Virus record (IMG/VR): IMGVR_UViG_3300025687_000053
Location: 1-56,828 of that record
From: a virus
Length of the DNA: 56,828 bases
Strand: one strand, 5' to 3'
The notes beneath the pieces are model-generated. The model searched no databases. It saw only the letters and a list, made by a program, of their open reading frames with translations, and had not been told where the DNA came from. Shown here piece after piece: positions 14,316-23,332 of the stretch (position 1 is the stretch's first letter; each line of letters starts with the position of its first letter). A program made the position numbers and the translations under genes.

Positions 14316-15322
14316 AAATAAACAAAAACGAACTGAGTAAAGCACTAGACATGGTTAAGCCTGGATTAAGTGCCCAAGAAATGATTGAACAAAGTACTAG
14401 CTTCTGCTTCTTAAATGGACGGGTCATTACGTACAATGACCAAATCAGTATCAGTTACCCATTAGATATTGATTTGGAAGGTGCTATTAACAGTACCGAG
14501 TTGTATGCCTTTGTGAAAAAAGTAAGTAACGAGGAGATAGATGTTAGTATTGACGACAGGGAAATACGTATGAAAGCAGGAAGGGCTAAAGCTGGGTTTG
14601 TACTACAAAGTGAAATAAAACTACCTATCAACGAAGTAGGTGATGTAGAAGAGTGGAAAGACCTCCCAAAAGGATTTCTAAAAGCCCTACGTTTCACGAT
14701 GGGTAGTTGCAGCAATGATATGACTGCCCCTGTTTTGACCTGTGTACATATTAACGGAAAAGTGATGGAGGCTTCAGACCGTTTTAGAATAACCAAGTAC
14801 CAATTAAAGAAGGCTGCCCCGTTAAAACAGTTCCTCCTGCCGGCAGCTGTGTGTGGTACTGTCATTGCTTTTAAACCTGTACAAGTAAGTGAGGGTGAAG
14901 GTTGGGTTCACTTTAAGAACAAAGAGGACGCGGTATTGAGTTGTCGTGTGTTTCAAGATAAGTTTCCAGATGTGTCTAGGTTCTTAGTAGAGGCGGGTGA
15001 GGAGATAAAGTTCCCCTCAGAAATAAAAGGTATCTTGGAAAGGGCTACCATATTCAGCAAAAAAGATAATGCAGCCAATGAGAGTATAGAGCTTGAATTT
15101 AGCAAGAAGAAGGTGGTAATACGCGCCCGCAGTGATTCAGGTTGGTTTGAGGAGAAAGCAAGGGTTGATTATATAGGTAAAGAAGTGACATTCGTTGTTA
15201 CGCCGTATCTATTACAAGATATCCTAGACGAAACGAATGTAGCCACCCTGAATGAAAGTTCTCTTTTGTTTACTGGTGAGGAGTGGCAATACCTATCAAT
15301 GTTAAGAGGGACAGCCAAATAA
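14312..15322 (+). CDS. dnaN: DNA polymerase sliding clamp (DnaN-like)
   Basis: The 336-residue protein follows the three-domain beta-clamp pattern: an N-terminal part with FCFLNGRVITYNDQISIS, a central AVLTCVHI-like region reading APVLTCVHINGKVMEASDRFRI (residues ~137-160), and a C-terminal domain. It is slightly shorter than the bacterial clamp (~366). It tethers the family A polymerase encoded next (2 bases apart) and is loaded by the clamp loader at 18027. It is ATGA-coupled to dpdA. Confidence 0.85.
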   Translation: MKINKNELSKALDMVKPGLSAQEMIEQSTSFCFLNGRVITYNDQISISYPLDIDLEGAINSTELYAFVKKVSNEEIDVSIDDREIRMKAGRAKAGFVLQSEIKLPINEVGDVEEWKDLPKGFLKALRFTMGSCSNDMTAPVLTCVHINGKVMEASDRFRITKYQLKKAAPLKQFLLPAAVCGTVIAFKPVQVSEGEGWVHFKNKEDAVLSCRVFQDKFPDVSRFLVEAGEEIKFPSEIKGILERATIFSKKDNAANESIELEFSKKKVVIRARSDSGWFEEKARVDYIGKEVTFVVTPYLLQDILDETNVATLNESSLLFTGEEWQYLSMLRGTAK

Positions 15323-15323
15323 T

Positions 15324-17945
15324 ATGGAGGGATTTTTTACAAAGAAAGAAGTCAGCAGTGAGAACATGCATAGGGGCAAAGCCCTGACCTGTGTCTCCTG
15401 TGGTCGTTACCAACAATGTGAGTCTCCAAAGATGGAGGCAACTGGTAACTTTGGCAAAGGTATTTTGAATATCCTAATAGCCCCAGATAGTTCAGAAGAT
15501 AGTAGGGGGAAACCATACTCGGGAAAGTATGCTAGAACATTGCGTAAACAGTACACTGAGTTCGGTATTGATATGGACGAGGATTGTTTAAATACCTACG
15601 CCGTCAGGTGTAAAGGTGACGAAGTACCTACGTTTGAGGAAGTGACGCAGTGTCGCAGATTTATTATGCAACTGATAAAAGACCGCCAGCCCCGTGTAAT
15701 ATGTGTCTTCAGTGAACATGGTTTGTACAGCCTTATTGGACATCGTTGGTTGAAGGACTTTGGAAATTACCTGAAATGGATTGGCTACCAAATACCAGAC
15801 CAAGACTTCATGGCTTGGATATGTCCAATCGTTATGCCCAAACTGAGTGAAGACAACCCGATATTTGACCTGTACTTTAAACTCCATTTAGAAAGGGCTG
15901 TACAGAAGGTTGATATGCCTGTACCAGTTTACAAAGAACCCGAGTTCATATACCTTGAAGATGACCTTAGTGTGTTGGAAACTTTGAAGACTTTTCGTAT
16001 TAGTTTTGATTATGAAACTACTGGATTAAAACCACACGGGAAAGGACATAGGATTGTATGTGCAAGCGTAGCACCGAACCCCGACCAAGTGTATGTCTTT
16101 ATGATGCCAAAAACAAGACGCAAACAACGCCCGTTCATTAAGTTGTTAAAACGTAAAGACGTATTGAAGATGGCGTATAACATGAAGTTCGAAGATACGT
16201 GGTCTTTCGTACGGTTAAAGACAAGGATTAAAGGTTGGTATTTAGATACGATGTTGGGTGTACACATTTATGACAACCGTCCAGGGACTAAATCCTTAAA
16301 GTTTCAAACCTACGTACGACTCGGGATTGTAAACTATGATGAGGAGGTGTCCCCATATTTAAAGGCAGACCCCAAAGATGGCAACGCAATAAACAAAGTG
16401 CCAGAATTGATTAAAACACCTGAGGGTCGTAAAATGCTGATGAAATACTGTGGGTATGATAGTATCAACGAACATCGCATTGGTAAACTAATTGAAGCCC
16501 CAATGAAGGACGCAAGAAAACAAGGTGATTTGCCTGTACCACAGTATAGCAATTTCGAGGAGGCTTACAAACTATTACACCACGGAACACTCGCGTTAGC
16601 CGAAGCAGAAAGACAGGGGATGCGGATTGATTTAGAGTACTGTGATAAACAAAAGAGGAAGTTGACTCGTAAGATTGAAAAGTACGAATCCAAAATATAT
16701 GGCAGTTCGTTCTACAGACATTGGCAACATACTCTAGGGGGGGCAAGTCCTAATCTAAACAGTGACGACCAATTGGCTAAATACCTGTACGACGTTAAGA
16801 AGATTGAACCTAAAAAGCTGACAGAGCACGGGCGAGGTAGTACAGACGAAGAAGCTTTAAAGATGTTAGAGATACCTGAATTGAATTGGTTGATTAACCG
16901 TGGCAAGTTGATAAAGGTTCGGGATACATACTTGGATGCATTTGTACGGGAACAGGTTGACGGGGTGTTACATCCGTTCTTTAATTTACATATCGCTAGA
17001 ACGTACCGCAGCAGTAGCAACAAACCTAACTTCCAAAACATACCGAAACGGGACTTAGAGACGATGAAATTAGTGCGTAGAGCTATATATCCCAGACATG
17101 GTCACCAGTTAATGGAACTGGACTATTCAGGTATTGAGGTAGCCATTGCAGCCACCTATCACAAAGACCCGACGATGATTAAGTACATCACCGACCCGAC
17201 CACGGATATGCACGGGGATATGGCGCAACAGATATTTATGATTGGCGATTGGGATAGGAAGAATAAGAAACATGGTTATCTAAGAAGCGCTACAAAGAAC
17301 AGTTTCGTATTCCCCCAGTTTTATGGAGACTATTGGCGTAATTGCGCTATGAATTTTTGCGGGAATTGGATAGGCGTACCAAGTGAGGGCAGTAGGTTTA
17401 AGAAGGGGGTTGGTGTTGAAGTGTTTGAGGGTGTACATATGACAGACCATTTAATTGAAAACGGTATTAAATCATACGCCCAATTTGAGAAACATATGAA
17501 AGACATTGAAGATTCATTTTGGGGAGAACGGTTTCCTGTATATGCCAAATGGAAAGAGAAGCATTACAACCGCTATTTGAAACGTGGTTACGTGTCATTT
17601 CATACGGGGTTTGTATGTGGTGGGATAATGGGTAAGAATGATGTCATTAATTACCCAGTACAAGGAGCAGCGTTTCATTGTTTGTTGTGGTTGTTTTGGA
17701 AGTTAACGGAACGGATGAAAGACCTTAAGATGAAAACCAAGTTAATTGGACAAATACACGATGCTATCGTTTTAGATGTACACCCAGATGAATTAGAGGA
17801 TGTGTATAGATTAGCCAAACAGGTGGGAATTGATGAATTAAGACGCACCTTCCCTTGGATAAATGTACCTCTTGAAATGGAAGCTGAGTTGTGTCCTGTC
17901 GATGGTAGCTGGGCTGAAAAAGAGGACTATTTTATTGAGTGTTAA
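15324..17945 (+). CDS. polA: Family A DNA polymerase fused to a UDG-like N-terminal domain
   Basis: Of the 873 residues, ~1-200 match the uracil-DNA glycosylase family 4/5 fold, with an iron-sulfur-like set beginning C23, C26, C32 and the segment LIAPDSSEDS...GKPYSGKYA. Next is a 3'-5' exonuclease (FDYETTG with D229/E231; later MAYNMKFED and YDSINEH). Then comes the polymerase with motif A LDYSGIEVAI (D600), a motif B region around RSATKNSFVFPQFYG, and motif C GQIHDAIVLDV (H812, D813). UDG-polymerase fusions are known in other phages such as the SPO1 type. The glycosylase catalytic site looks degenerate, so it may bind rather than cut uracil DNA (inference). Confidence 0.92.
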   Translation: MEGFFTKKEVSSENMHRGKALTCVSCGRYQQCESPKMEATGNFGKGILNILIAPDSSEDSRGKPYSGKYARTLRKQYTEFGIDMDEDCLNTYAVRCKGDEVPTFEEVTQCRRFIMQLIKDRQPRVICVFSEHGLYSLIGHRWLKDFGNYLKWIGYQIPDQDFMAWICPIVMPKLSEDNPIFDLYFKLHLERAVQKVDMPVPVYKEPEFIYLEDDLSVLETLKTFRISFDYETTGLKPHGKGHRIVCASVAPNPDQVYVFMMPKTRRKQRPFIKLLKRKDVLKMAYNMKFEDTWSFVRLKTRIKGWYLDTMLGVHIYDNRPGTKSLKFQTYVRLGIVNYDEEVSPYLKADPKDGNAINKVPELIKTPEGRKMLMKYCGYDSINEHRIGKLIEAPMKDARKQGDLPVPQYSNFEEAYKLLHHGTLALAEAERQGMRIDLEYCDKQKRKLTRKIEKYESKIYGSSFYRHWQHTLGGASPNLNSDDQLAKYLYDVKKIEPKKLTEHGRGSTDEEALKMLEIPELNWLINRGKLIKVRDTYLDAFVREQVDGVLHPFFNLHIARTYRSSSNKPNFQNIPKRDLETMKLVRRAIYPRHGHQLMELDYSGIEVAIAATYHKDPTMIKYITDPTTDMHGDMAQQIFMIGDWDRKNKKHGYLRSATKNSFVFPQFYGDYWRNCAMNFCGNWIGVPSEGSRFKKGVGVEVFEGVHMTDHLIENGIKSYAQFEKHMKDIEDSFWGERFPVYAKWKEKHYNRYLKRGYVSFHTGFVCGGIMGKNDVINYPVQGAAFHCLLWLFWKLTERMKDLKMKTKLIGQIHDAIVLDVHPDELEDVYRLAKQVGIDELRRTFPWINVPLEMEAELCPVDGSWAEKEDYFIEC

Positions 17946-17975
17946 TAACTATGTTAAAAACTCTTTTAAAAAGTC

Positions 17976-18006
17976 TTTAAAATACATTTTTATATACTTA
18001 ATTTTA
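17976..18006 (+). promoter_or_regulatory. Weak promoter-like site before the clamp loader
   Basis: TTTA at 17976-17979 and TAATTTTA at 17999-18006, 19 bases apart, resemble TTTG-N19-21-TAnnTTTG with one change in each box. The 80-base AT-rich gap ahead of 18027 holds no gene and has the same A/T-tract style as two stronger promoters. Confidence 0.35.
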
Positions 18007-18026
18007 CAACACAAACAAAGGTAATC

Positions 18027-18944
18027 ATGAGCTTATATCACAAGTACAGACCGACTTCCCTAGGTCAAGTCAAAGGGAACAAAGAAATCGTTTCTAGTTT
18101 AGGTAATCTGCTGAAGTCGCCAAGCACAATGCCACACACCTACCTCTTCAAAGGGCCGACGGGTTGTGGTAAAACTACCCTCGCACGTATTATCGCTAAG
18201 GAGTTAGAAATTACTGATGCTGATTTTGTTGAAATGAACTCAAGTGATTTTAAAGGAATTGACACCATTAGAGAGATAATTAGAAATGTGGCGTATAAAC
18301 CATTGGAAAGTCCTTATAGGATATACCTATTAGATGAGTGCCATAAGTTAACCAACGACGCCCAAAACGCCTTGCTAAAGACATTAGAAGATACACCTAA
18401 GCACGTTATCTTCATACTATGTACAACTGACCCACAAAAACTGCTAGCCGCCATATTGGGCAGGTGTCAAGAGTTTACTGTCAGAACCTTAACTGCCGAG
18501 GAGATGGTGAACCTCTTGACACGGGTCAGTCGTAAAGAAAAAGAAAAGGTTGATAAAAAGATACTGGAACAAATAGCCGAAGACAGCCAAGGTCATCCAC
18601 GTAACGCATTGCAAATACTTGAAAAGGTATTAGCAGTCGAACCAGAATTACGTGAGGATGTCGCTAAACAAACGGCGGAGGATTTGAATAAGTCTATTGA
18701 CCTGTGTAAAGCATTGATAGCTGGAAAGCCTTGGAAGGTTGTTAAGAACATTGTCAAGGACTTGAAAGATCAAGATCCTGAGGGTGTACGAAGGCACGTA
18801 CTGGCATACGCCCAAGCAGTACACCTTAACAAAGGGGATGCGCAAAGTGGGTTGGTTCTAGAGGAGTTTATAGAGCCATTTTACCATACAGGATTCCCGC
18901 AACTGGTTTTGGCTTGTTCACGTGTATGTAACGGAGGAGAATAA
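18027..18944 (+). CDS. Clamp loader ATPase (DnaX/RFC-like)
   Basis: The 305-residue AAA+ protein has Walker A GPTGCGKT at 43-50, Walker B YLLDECHKL with D and E, the NALLKTLE helix, sensor I CTTDPQKL and an arginine-finger GRC motif (GRCQEF, the SRC variant). The C-terminal ~120 residues are helical. It should open the phage clamp (14312) around primed DNA. No separate small loader subunit was identified, so it may act as a homo-oligomer or with host subunits. Confidence 0.9.
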   Translation: MSLYHKYRPTSLGQVKGNKEIVSSLGNLLKSPSTMPHTYLFKGPTGCGKTTLARIIAKELEITDADFVEMNSSDFKGIDTIREIIRNVAYKPLESPYRIYLLDECHKLTNDAQNALLKTLEDTPKHVIFILCTTDPQKLLAAILGRCQEFTVRTLTAEEMVNLLTRVSRKEKEKVDKKILEQIAEDSQGHPRNALQILEKVLAVEPELREDVAKQTAEDLNKSIDLCKALIAGKPWKVVKNIVKDLKDQDPEGVRRHVLAYAQAVHLNKGDAQSGLVLEEFIEPFYHTGFPQLVLACSRVCNGGE

Positions 18945-18945
18945 C

Positions 18946-19134
18946 ATGCCTATTCCAACGGACGAAACTGAAATCACGTTTGGTAAATATAAAGGAACCA
19001 AACTGGCAAACGTACCCGCTTCATATTTGTTATGGCTGTATGATAATAATAAATGTGGATATGAATTGAAAACCTATATAAGAAACAACCATGAACAACT
19101 CGAAAAAGAAGCCAAAGAAACAAAGAGAAATTAA
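18946..19134 (+). CDS. DUF3820-like small protein
   Basis: A GGAGGAG sequence six bases upstream sets the start at ATG 18946 instead of 18922. The 62 residues are one DUF3820-like domain: ITFGKYKGTKLANVPASYLLWLYD, followed by a helix GYELKTYIRNN. The same domain ends the tag protein at 4428, so the two are paralogues. The molecular function of the domain is unknown. Both copies sit beside AAA+ loaders (clamp loader here, helicase loader there), which may be meaningful. Overlaps the next gene by 44 bases. Confidence 0.7.
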   Translation: MPIPTDETEITFGKYKGTKLANVPASYLLWLYDNNKCGYELKTYIRNNHEQLEKEAKETKRN

Positions 19135-19306
19135 GATATGGAAGGACAAAGATTGTCCTATCTGTAGGAGTGGTTTGCTTGGCGTGTGTGCGATTATACA
19201 AGAACCAACGGGGGTGACGATGTTCGTATTGAAATGTGATCACTGCGGACACGTACCAAAATCAAAAAGAGAACTAAATCAATTGTTGAACTTTAATGCA
19301 AAATAG
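19091..19306 (+). CDS. Zinc-ribbon protein (71 aa)
   Basis: The protein has a lysine-rich N-terminus, then a ribbon with CPIC (residues ~22-25) and CDHC (~49-52), spaced as in transcription-type zinc ribbons. The end is a short helix KSKRELNQLLN. It overlaps the DUF3820 gene by 44 bases in another frame. A role in binding nucleic acid or RNA polymerase is possible, but no family was recognised. Confidence 0.65.
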   Translation: MNNSKKKPKKQREIKIWKDKDCPICRSGLLGVCAIIQEPTGVTMFVLKCDHCGHVPKSKRELNQLLNFNAK

Positions 19307-19309
19307 ATT

Positions 19310-19786
19310 ATGAACTATGAACGAGATGTCGAGATAGACGAAACCGCATTGGATGTGGAATGGTTAAACCAACCTGCACTTGCATTACGGTATGGGCGCA
19401 ACTGGGCGAACCTCAAAAAACAGGTAGCTCTCAAAGAAGAGGAAATTAAAATCACTCGCAGTGAGTTAATCAAAGAAGCCAACGAGACATTGGATAAACC
19501 AACTGGTCCGAACGTGGAAGCTTACTACAGAGAGCACAGTAAGCACAAAAAGTTGAAACAACAACTGATTGAACTGGAATATGACTGTGACATAGCGTTG
19601 ATTGCCAAACAGGAAATCAGCCACAGTAGAAAAGTAGCGCTGGAAAACCTTGTACGGTTACACGGACAGAACTACTTTGCTGGTCCAAGTATTCCAAGGG
19701 ACTTGACACGCGAGGCAGAACAACGCCAGTCACAACAAGATAGCGACGCAAAGGTTGCGCGCACATTTAAACGAACGAAAAAGTAG
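19310..19786 (+). CDS. Helical protein with a C-terminal FKRTKK tag
   Basis: The 158 residues are mainly long helices (residues ~30-130, with heptad-like LKKQVALKEEEIKITRSELIK). The extreme C-terminus is FKRTKK, one of the shared tag motifs. It lies directly before the gp32-like SSB gene, where T4-like phages often place recombination mediators such as UvsY, so a mediator role is possible but unproven. I recognise no family. The gene lies 22 bases before the SSB start. Confidence 0.6.
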   Translation: MNYERDVEIDETALDVEWLNQPALALRYGRNWANLKKQVALKEEEIKITRSELIKEANETLDKPTGPNVEAYYREHSKHKKLKQQLIELEYDCDIALIAKQEISHSRKVALENLVRLHGQNYFAGPSIPRDLTREAEQRQSQQDSDAKVARTFKRTKK

Positions 19787-19808
19787 TACTAATTTAAAAC
19801 GTAAAACA

Positions 19809-21089
19809 ATGGCTAAGAAAACAAAAAAATCAGCCTTTAAGAACAAGGTAGGCAACAACGCAAAAACAAGTGGGAGTGGCGGTAACCAGTTTGGCTATCT
19901 AAACTTACCAAAGGGCATTGAACAGTACAGTCCGAAAGGTGGTAAACGGGAAAAGATTGACATTATCCCGTACATCGTAGGTACGAAAAACCACCCAGAC
20001 AAAGACAGTGAACACGAAATCGCAATCAAGGGGGAGCCATGGTACAAGCGTCCATTCTGGGTTCACCGTAATGTTGGTTCTGATAAAGACACGGTGGTTT
20101 GTTTAAAATCATTTGGTGAGAAGTGTCCTATTTGTGAATATCGTAGCAAACGTGTCAAAGAAGGCGCAGACAAGGAGGAACTAAAGGCGTACAATAATAG
20201 CCTGCGGAACCTGTACTACGTTATTCCTAGAGGAATTAAAAAGATGGAGGAAGTGGCCCATGTTTTTGACATGTCTCAGTTCCTATTTCAAAACCTATTG
20301 AATGAGGAAATGTTAGAGGATGAGAATTACGAGGTATTCCCCGACCTTGAAGAAGGACTCACATTGAAAGTTCGTTGGACTGAGGAGAACTTTATGGGTA
20401 ACAAATATGCCCAAGCTGGAAGGATTGATTTTGAAGAACGTGAGGAACCAATTGATGAGGAGATTATGAATGAATTGCCTGATTTAGATACGTGTTTAAA
20501 GCGTATGTCGTACGACCAGTTGCAAGCCATGTTCTTTGAAATGGGTGAACCAAGTGAAGCCGATGAGTCTACTGGTAAGGAGGACGAGGATGAAGACGAG
20601 GATGACGCTCCTACACGAAAACCACGTAGCAACAAACCTGAAAAGGAAGAGGAAACCACAAATGATGGTGCGTTACCATTCAGTGATGACCTTGACTGGG
20701 ATGAGTTGAAGGATATGGATCTGATGGAACTGGTTGATGTTGTTAAGGCGAAAGATGAGTTGGAAGACATTGACGTAGATGATTATGACAGTGCCGAAGA
20801 GTTAGCCAAAGCCATCGCCGAGGAACTTGACATTGACATACCAAAGGAGAAACCCAAAAAGGAAAAGCCTAAAAAGGAAGAACCTGCCAAAAAAGAGAAG
20901 GAAGACAAAGGGGGTGCGGTTGATGTTGACAGCCTTGACTGGGAAGAGTTACAGGGTATGAGTAGAAAGAAGTTGAAGAAACTCATTAAACAAGAAGACC
21001 TCACAGAGGATGTTGACCCAGACGATTACGAGGACGACGAAGAGTTGGCTAAAGCAATCGCTGAGGAATTAGTAATTGATATTGATTAA
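19809..21089 (+). CDS. Single-stranded DNA-binding protein, gp32-like, with an acidic repeated tail
   Basis: The start at ATG 19809 gives 426 residues. Residues ~30-215 follow the T4 gp32 core pattern: DIIPYIVG, EPWYKRPFWVHRNVG, a zinc site beginning KCPIC, and LYYVIPRG. The tail (~250-426) is highly acidic and holds two copies of a ~50-residue module (about 294-343 and 374-426). Each copy starts LDW(D/E)EL, has a DDY turn and ends EELAKAIAEEL. The module also occurs in the head-operon protein at 50986. The acidic tail should recruit partner replication proteins, as in gp32. Confidence 0.85.
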   Translation: MAKKTKKSAFKNKVGNNAKTSGSGGNQFGYLNLPKGIEQYSPKGGKREKIDIIPYIVGTKNHPDKDSEHEIAIKGEPWYKRPFWVHRNVGSDKDTVVCLKSFGEKCPICEYRSKRVKEGADKEELKAYNNSLRNLYYVIPRGIKKMEEVAHVFDMSQFLFQNLLNEEMLEDENYEVFPDLEEGLTLKVRWTEENFMGNKYAQAGRIDFEEREEPIDEEIMNELPDLDTCLKRMSYDQLQAMFFEMGEPSEADESTGKEDEDEDEDDAPTRKPRSNKPEKEEETTNDGALPFSDDLDWDELKDMDLMELVDVVKAKDELEDIDVDDYDSAEELAKAIAEELDIDIPKEKPKKEKPKKEEPAKKEKEDKGGAVDVDSLDWEELQGMSRKKLKKLIKQEDLTEDVDPDDYEDDEELAKAIAEELVIDID

Positions 21090-21092
21090 GTT

Positions 21093-21428
21093 ATGAATGT
21101 ACTTAGAAATAAGAACAGTACAAACAACGGTAAGAGATTAGTTGGGGGATACGTCCCCCAACATCTCTATCAAGCTCTGTATTTAAAGAGCTTAGCCGAA
21201 GGGGTGTCTATTAACCAGTTAGTAGAAAAATCCCTTACAGAGACCGTCGGTGACATTGTCACTATTCCCGAAATGGTTAATAAGATTATTGACCGCGCCA
21301 ATCACAGTTACCGCAACTTGAATACCAATAGCAAACGGAAATTCAGAAGCGGACTGCGTGCGCAACTAACTAACAAAAAAGTTGACGAGAGTATTATCGA
21401 TGAAATCATTAACGGTATTAAGTTATGA
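21093..21428 (+). CDS. Ribbon-helix-helix-like protein (111 aa)
   Basis: Residues ~15-50 follow a ribbon-helix-helix pattern: a strand GGYVPQHLYQAL, a helix YLKSLAEGVS, then INQLVEKSLTE. The C-terminal part (~60-111) is a charged helical region. This fits a small DNA-binding regulator or a dimeric accessory factor. It lies three bases after the SSB stop and overlaps recA by four bases (ATGA). No closer identification is possible. Confidence 0.6.
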   Translation: MNVLRNKNSTNNGKRLVGGYVPQHLYQALYLKSLAEGVSINQLVEKSLTETVGDIVTIPEMVNKIIDRANHSYRNLNTNSKRKFRSGLRAQLTNKKVDESIIDEIINGIKL

Positions 21429-22507
21429 GGAGAACCAAGAAAAAATTCAGCAGGACTAAAACAAATAAACCGTTATCGGCCCAAATGAAAAAACGGGTGG
21501 AACAACCTTTCGAACCTGTTGAAGATCATACCAATTACAAAGGCAACACAGAAGTGATGGTCAGTACTGGAAGCACCTTATTAGATTTGGCTATTAGTGG
21601 TAAACGTAAAAGAGGCGGTGGTGTTCCTGGCGGTATTATGTTGGAAGCCTTTGGACCTGAGGGTAGTGGGAAGACTGTACTACTTTGTGAGATGGCTGGT
21701 GCTATACAACGGTTACACGGAGATGTGAAGTTTAACGACCCCGAAGCCCGTTTAAATGAGCAGTTCGCAGCCATGTTTGGCGTAGACACCAAGGAAATGG
21801 AGATTGAGGAACCTGATACGGTTACAGATATCTTCAAGGCTCTTAACAAATGGGAACCTGAAGGGAATGGTAAGGTACACGGGTTGATGACAGATAGTTT
21901 GGCCGCCTTGAGTACCAATATGGAAATGGAGAATGAGGAAGGCGATAAAATGGGTATGCGCCGTGCCAAAGAGTTCAGCGAGGGTTTCCGGAAAGCCTGT
22001 AGACACCTAAAAAAGATGAACATCATTATGGCTTGCAGTAACCAGATAAGAGTTAAGAATGGCGCAAGTAAATACGAGGAACAGTTCACCGTTCCAGGTG
22101 GTACGGCGATTGCCTTTTATTCTAGTGTACGGTTACGCTTTCACAAGCCAAAGAAGATTAAGAAAAAGGTCAAATATGCAGGCAAGGAGGTTGAACGTAC
22201 CATAGGCGTTGAAACCAAAGTGGAGGTCTACAAAAATAGTTGCGACGCCCCTTATAGAACAGCCCCGTTGTGTATTATGTTTGATTATGGTATTGATGAT
22301 ATCAGGATGAACCTTCAGTTCCTAAAGGATTACAGCAAGTCAATCATGTATCACATCGACGAAGTACAGTTATCTAAGTCAATGGAAGAAGCTATTATGA
22401 TGGTGGAAAAAGGTCATTTGGAAGAGGACTTGAAGGAAGCAGTGATCGACCTGTGGCACGATATCGAAAACCGTTTTAAAGTAACGCGTAAAAAGAAAAG
22501 GAGATAG
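21425..22507 (+). CDS. RecA-like recombinase with N-terminal RTK tags
   Basis: The 360-residue protein has Walker A GPEGSGKT at 77-84, a Walker B-like GLMTDSLAAL, and a stretch with IIMACSNQIRVKNG that matches RecA L1/L2-neighbour motifs (NQIR). The N-terminus carries two shared tag motifs (RTK at residues 3-5 and 10-12). The C-terminus is very basic (TRKKKRR). It should promote strand exchange together with the SSB, the Rad50/Mre11 proteins and the RuvC-like resolvase encoded nearby. It is ATGA-coupled to the preceding gene. Confidence 0.9.
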   Translation: MRRTKKKFSRTKTNKPLSAQMKKRVEQPFEPVEDHTNYKGNTEVMVSTGSTLLDLAISGKRKRGGGVPGGIMLEAFGPEGSGKTVLLCEMAGAIQRLHGDVKFNDPEARLNEQFAAMFGVDTKEMEIEEPDTVTDIFKALNKWEPEGNGKVHGLMTDSLAALSTNMEMENEEGDKMGMRRAKEFSEGFRKACRHLKKMNIIMACSNQIRVKNGASKYEEQFTVPGGTAIAFYSSVRLRFHKPKKIKKKVKYAGKEVERTIGVETKVEVYKNSCDAPYRTAPLCIMFDYGIDDIRMNLQFLKDYSKSIMYHIDEVQLSKSMEEAIMMVEKGHLEEDLKEAVIDLWHDIENRFKVTRKKKRR

Positions 22508-22508
22508 T

Positions 22509-22955
22509 ATGGCATTCCAAAACCAAATGAATCACAGCGGCGGGCGCAAAGTAGCAATGAACCCGATATCCCCAAAACAACGTCACGACAGAAACGTGCG
22601 TAGAGAATTAGCAATAGCGAAACAGGTACTGATCGGCTATGTGAACAAAGCATTGCAAGCGTATAATGAGCACGGTTGTGACAGGTTGGCAGCCTCGCAA
22701 ATGATTGATATGTATGAAAGGAAATACATTGAGTACGTCCGTAATCATAACGCCAGCAAACAAAGGTTCGCTGAATTGCGTGAGACAGATTTTAATGATT
22801 TATTAACCACAACAATTGAAAAGCATGAAGCGTACCAAACCTACAAAAGCAGTTGGACATACAAGTTCATCGAATGGTGGAACAGATCAGCCGTCGGTCA
22901 ACTTATTAGCATTAGACATCGCAACAAAGACGGGATGGAAAACAAGAACAAGTAG
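22509..22955 (+). CDS. Hypothetical helical protein overlapping the resolvase gene
   Basis: The 148 residues are mostly helical and basic, with no recognised motif. The last 131 bases are read in another frame by the RuvC-like gene starting at 22825. The C-terminus contains WTYKFIEWWNRS, an aromatic patch. It lies one base after the recA stop. Function unknown, possibly a recombination accessory factor. Confidence 0.6.
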   Translation: MAFQNQMNHSGGRKVAMNPISPKQRHDRNVRRELAIAKQVLIGYVNKALQAYNEHGCDRLAASQMIDMYERKYIEYVRNHNASKQRFAELRETDFNDLLTTTIEKHEAYQTYKSSWTYKFIEWWNRSAVGQLISIRHRNKDGMENKNK

Positions 22956-23331
22956 CGGGGTCTGGGACTTTAAACCCAACAGAGGAGAGAGCGAAGGCAT
23001 GCGTGTGGTACGTTTTAAAGCTCGTGTACGGGAGTTAATAAGGTTGGAGCGTATAGATGTAATAGCTTACGAAAGACCAGCTGGTAAACATAAAGCCAGC
23101 ATAATGGTAGCCAGTGAAATGATTGGTGTGTTGAAGGATTTGTGTAGTAAAAAGAAAATCAATTATGCATCCTATTCCGCAAGTGAAATTAAGAAGTTTG
23201 CTACTGGCAAGGGTAATTGTAGCAAGGAGTTAATGATACAAGCTGCAATCGATTCGGGTTACCAACCGCAGGATGATAATGAGGCTGACGCTATACACTT
23301 GTATAATCTAGTAATGAAGGAGTTATCTTGA
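22825..23331 (+). CDS. RuvC-like Holliday junction resolvase with an RTK tag
   Basis: The start at ATG 22825 gives 168 residues that begin MKRTKPTK, another copy of the genome's tag motif. The catalytic domain begins near residue 25 with ALDIATKTGW (first acidic residue D). It continues with IAYERP (E) and ends with NEADAIHL (D pair), which complete the RuvC acidic site. The first ~43 codons overlap the preceding gene in another frame. It should cut recombination or packaging junctions. Confidence 0.85.
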   Translation: MKRTKPTKAVGHTSSSNGGTDQPSVNLLALDIATKTGWKTRTSSGVWDFKPNRGESEGMRVVRFKARVRELIRLERIDVIAYERPAGKHKASIMVASEMIGVLKDLCSKKKINYASYSASEIKKFATGKGNCSKELMIQAAIDSGYQPQDDNEADAIHLYNLVMKELS

Positions 23332-23332
23332 T

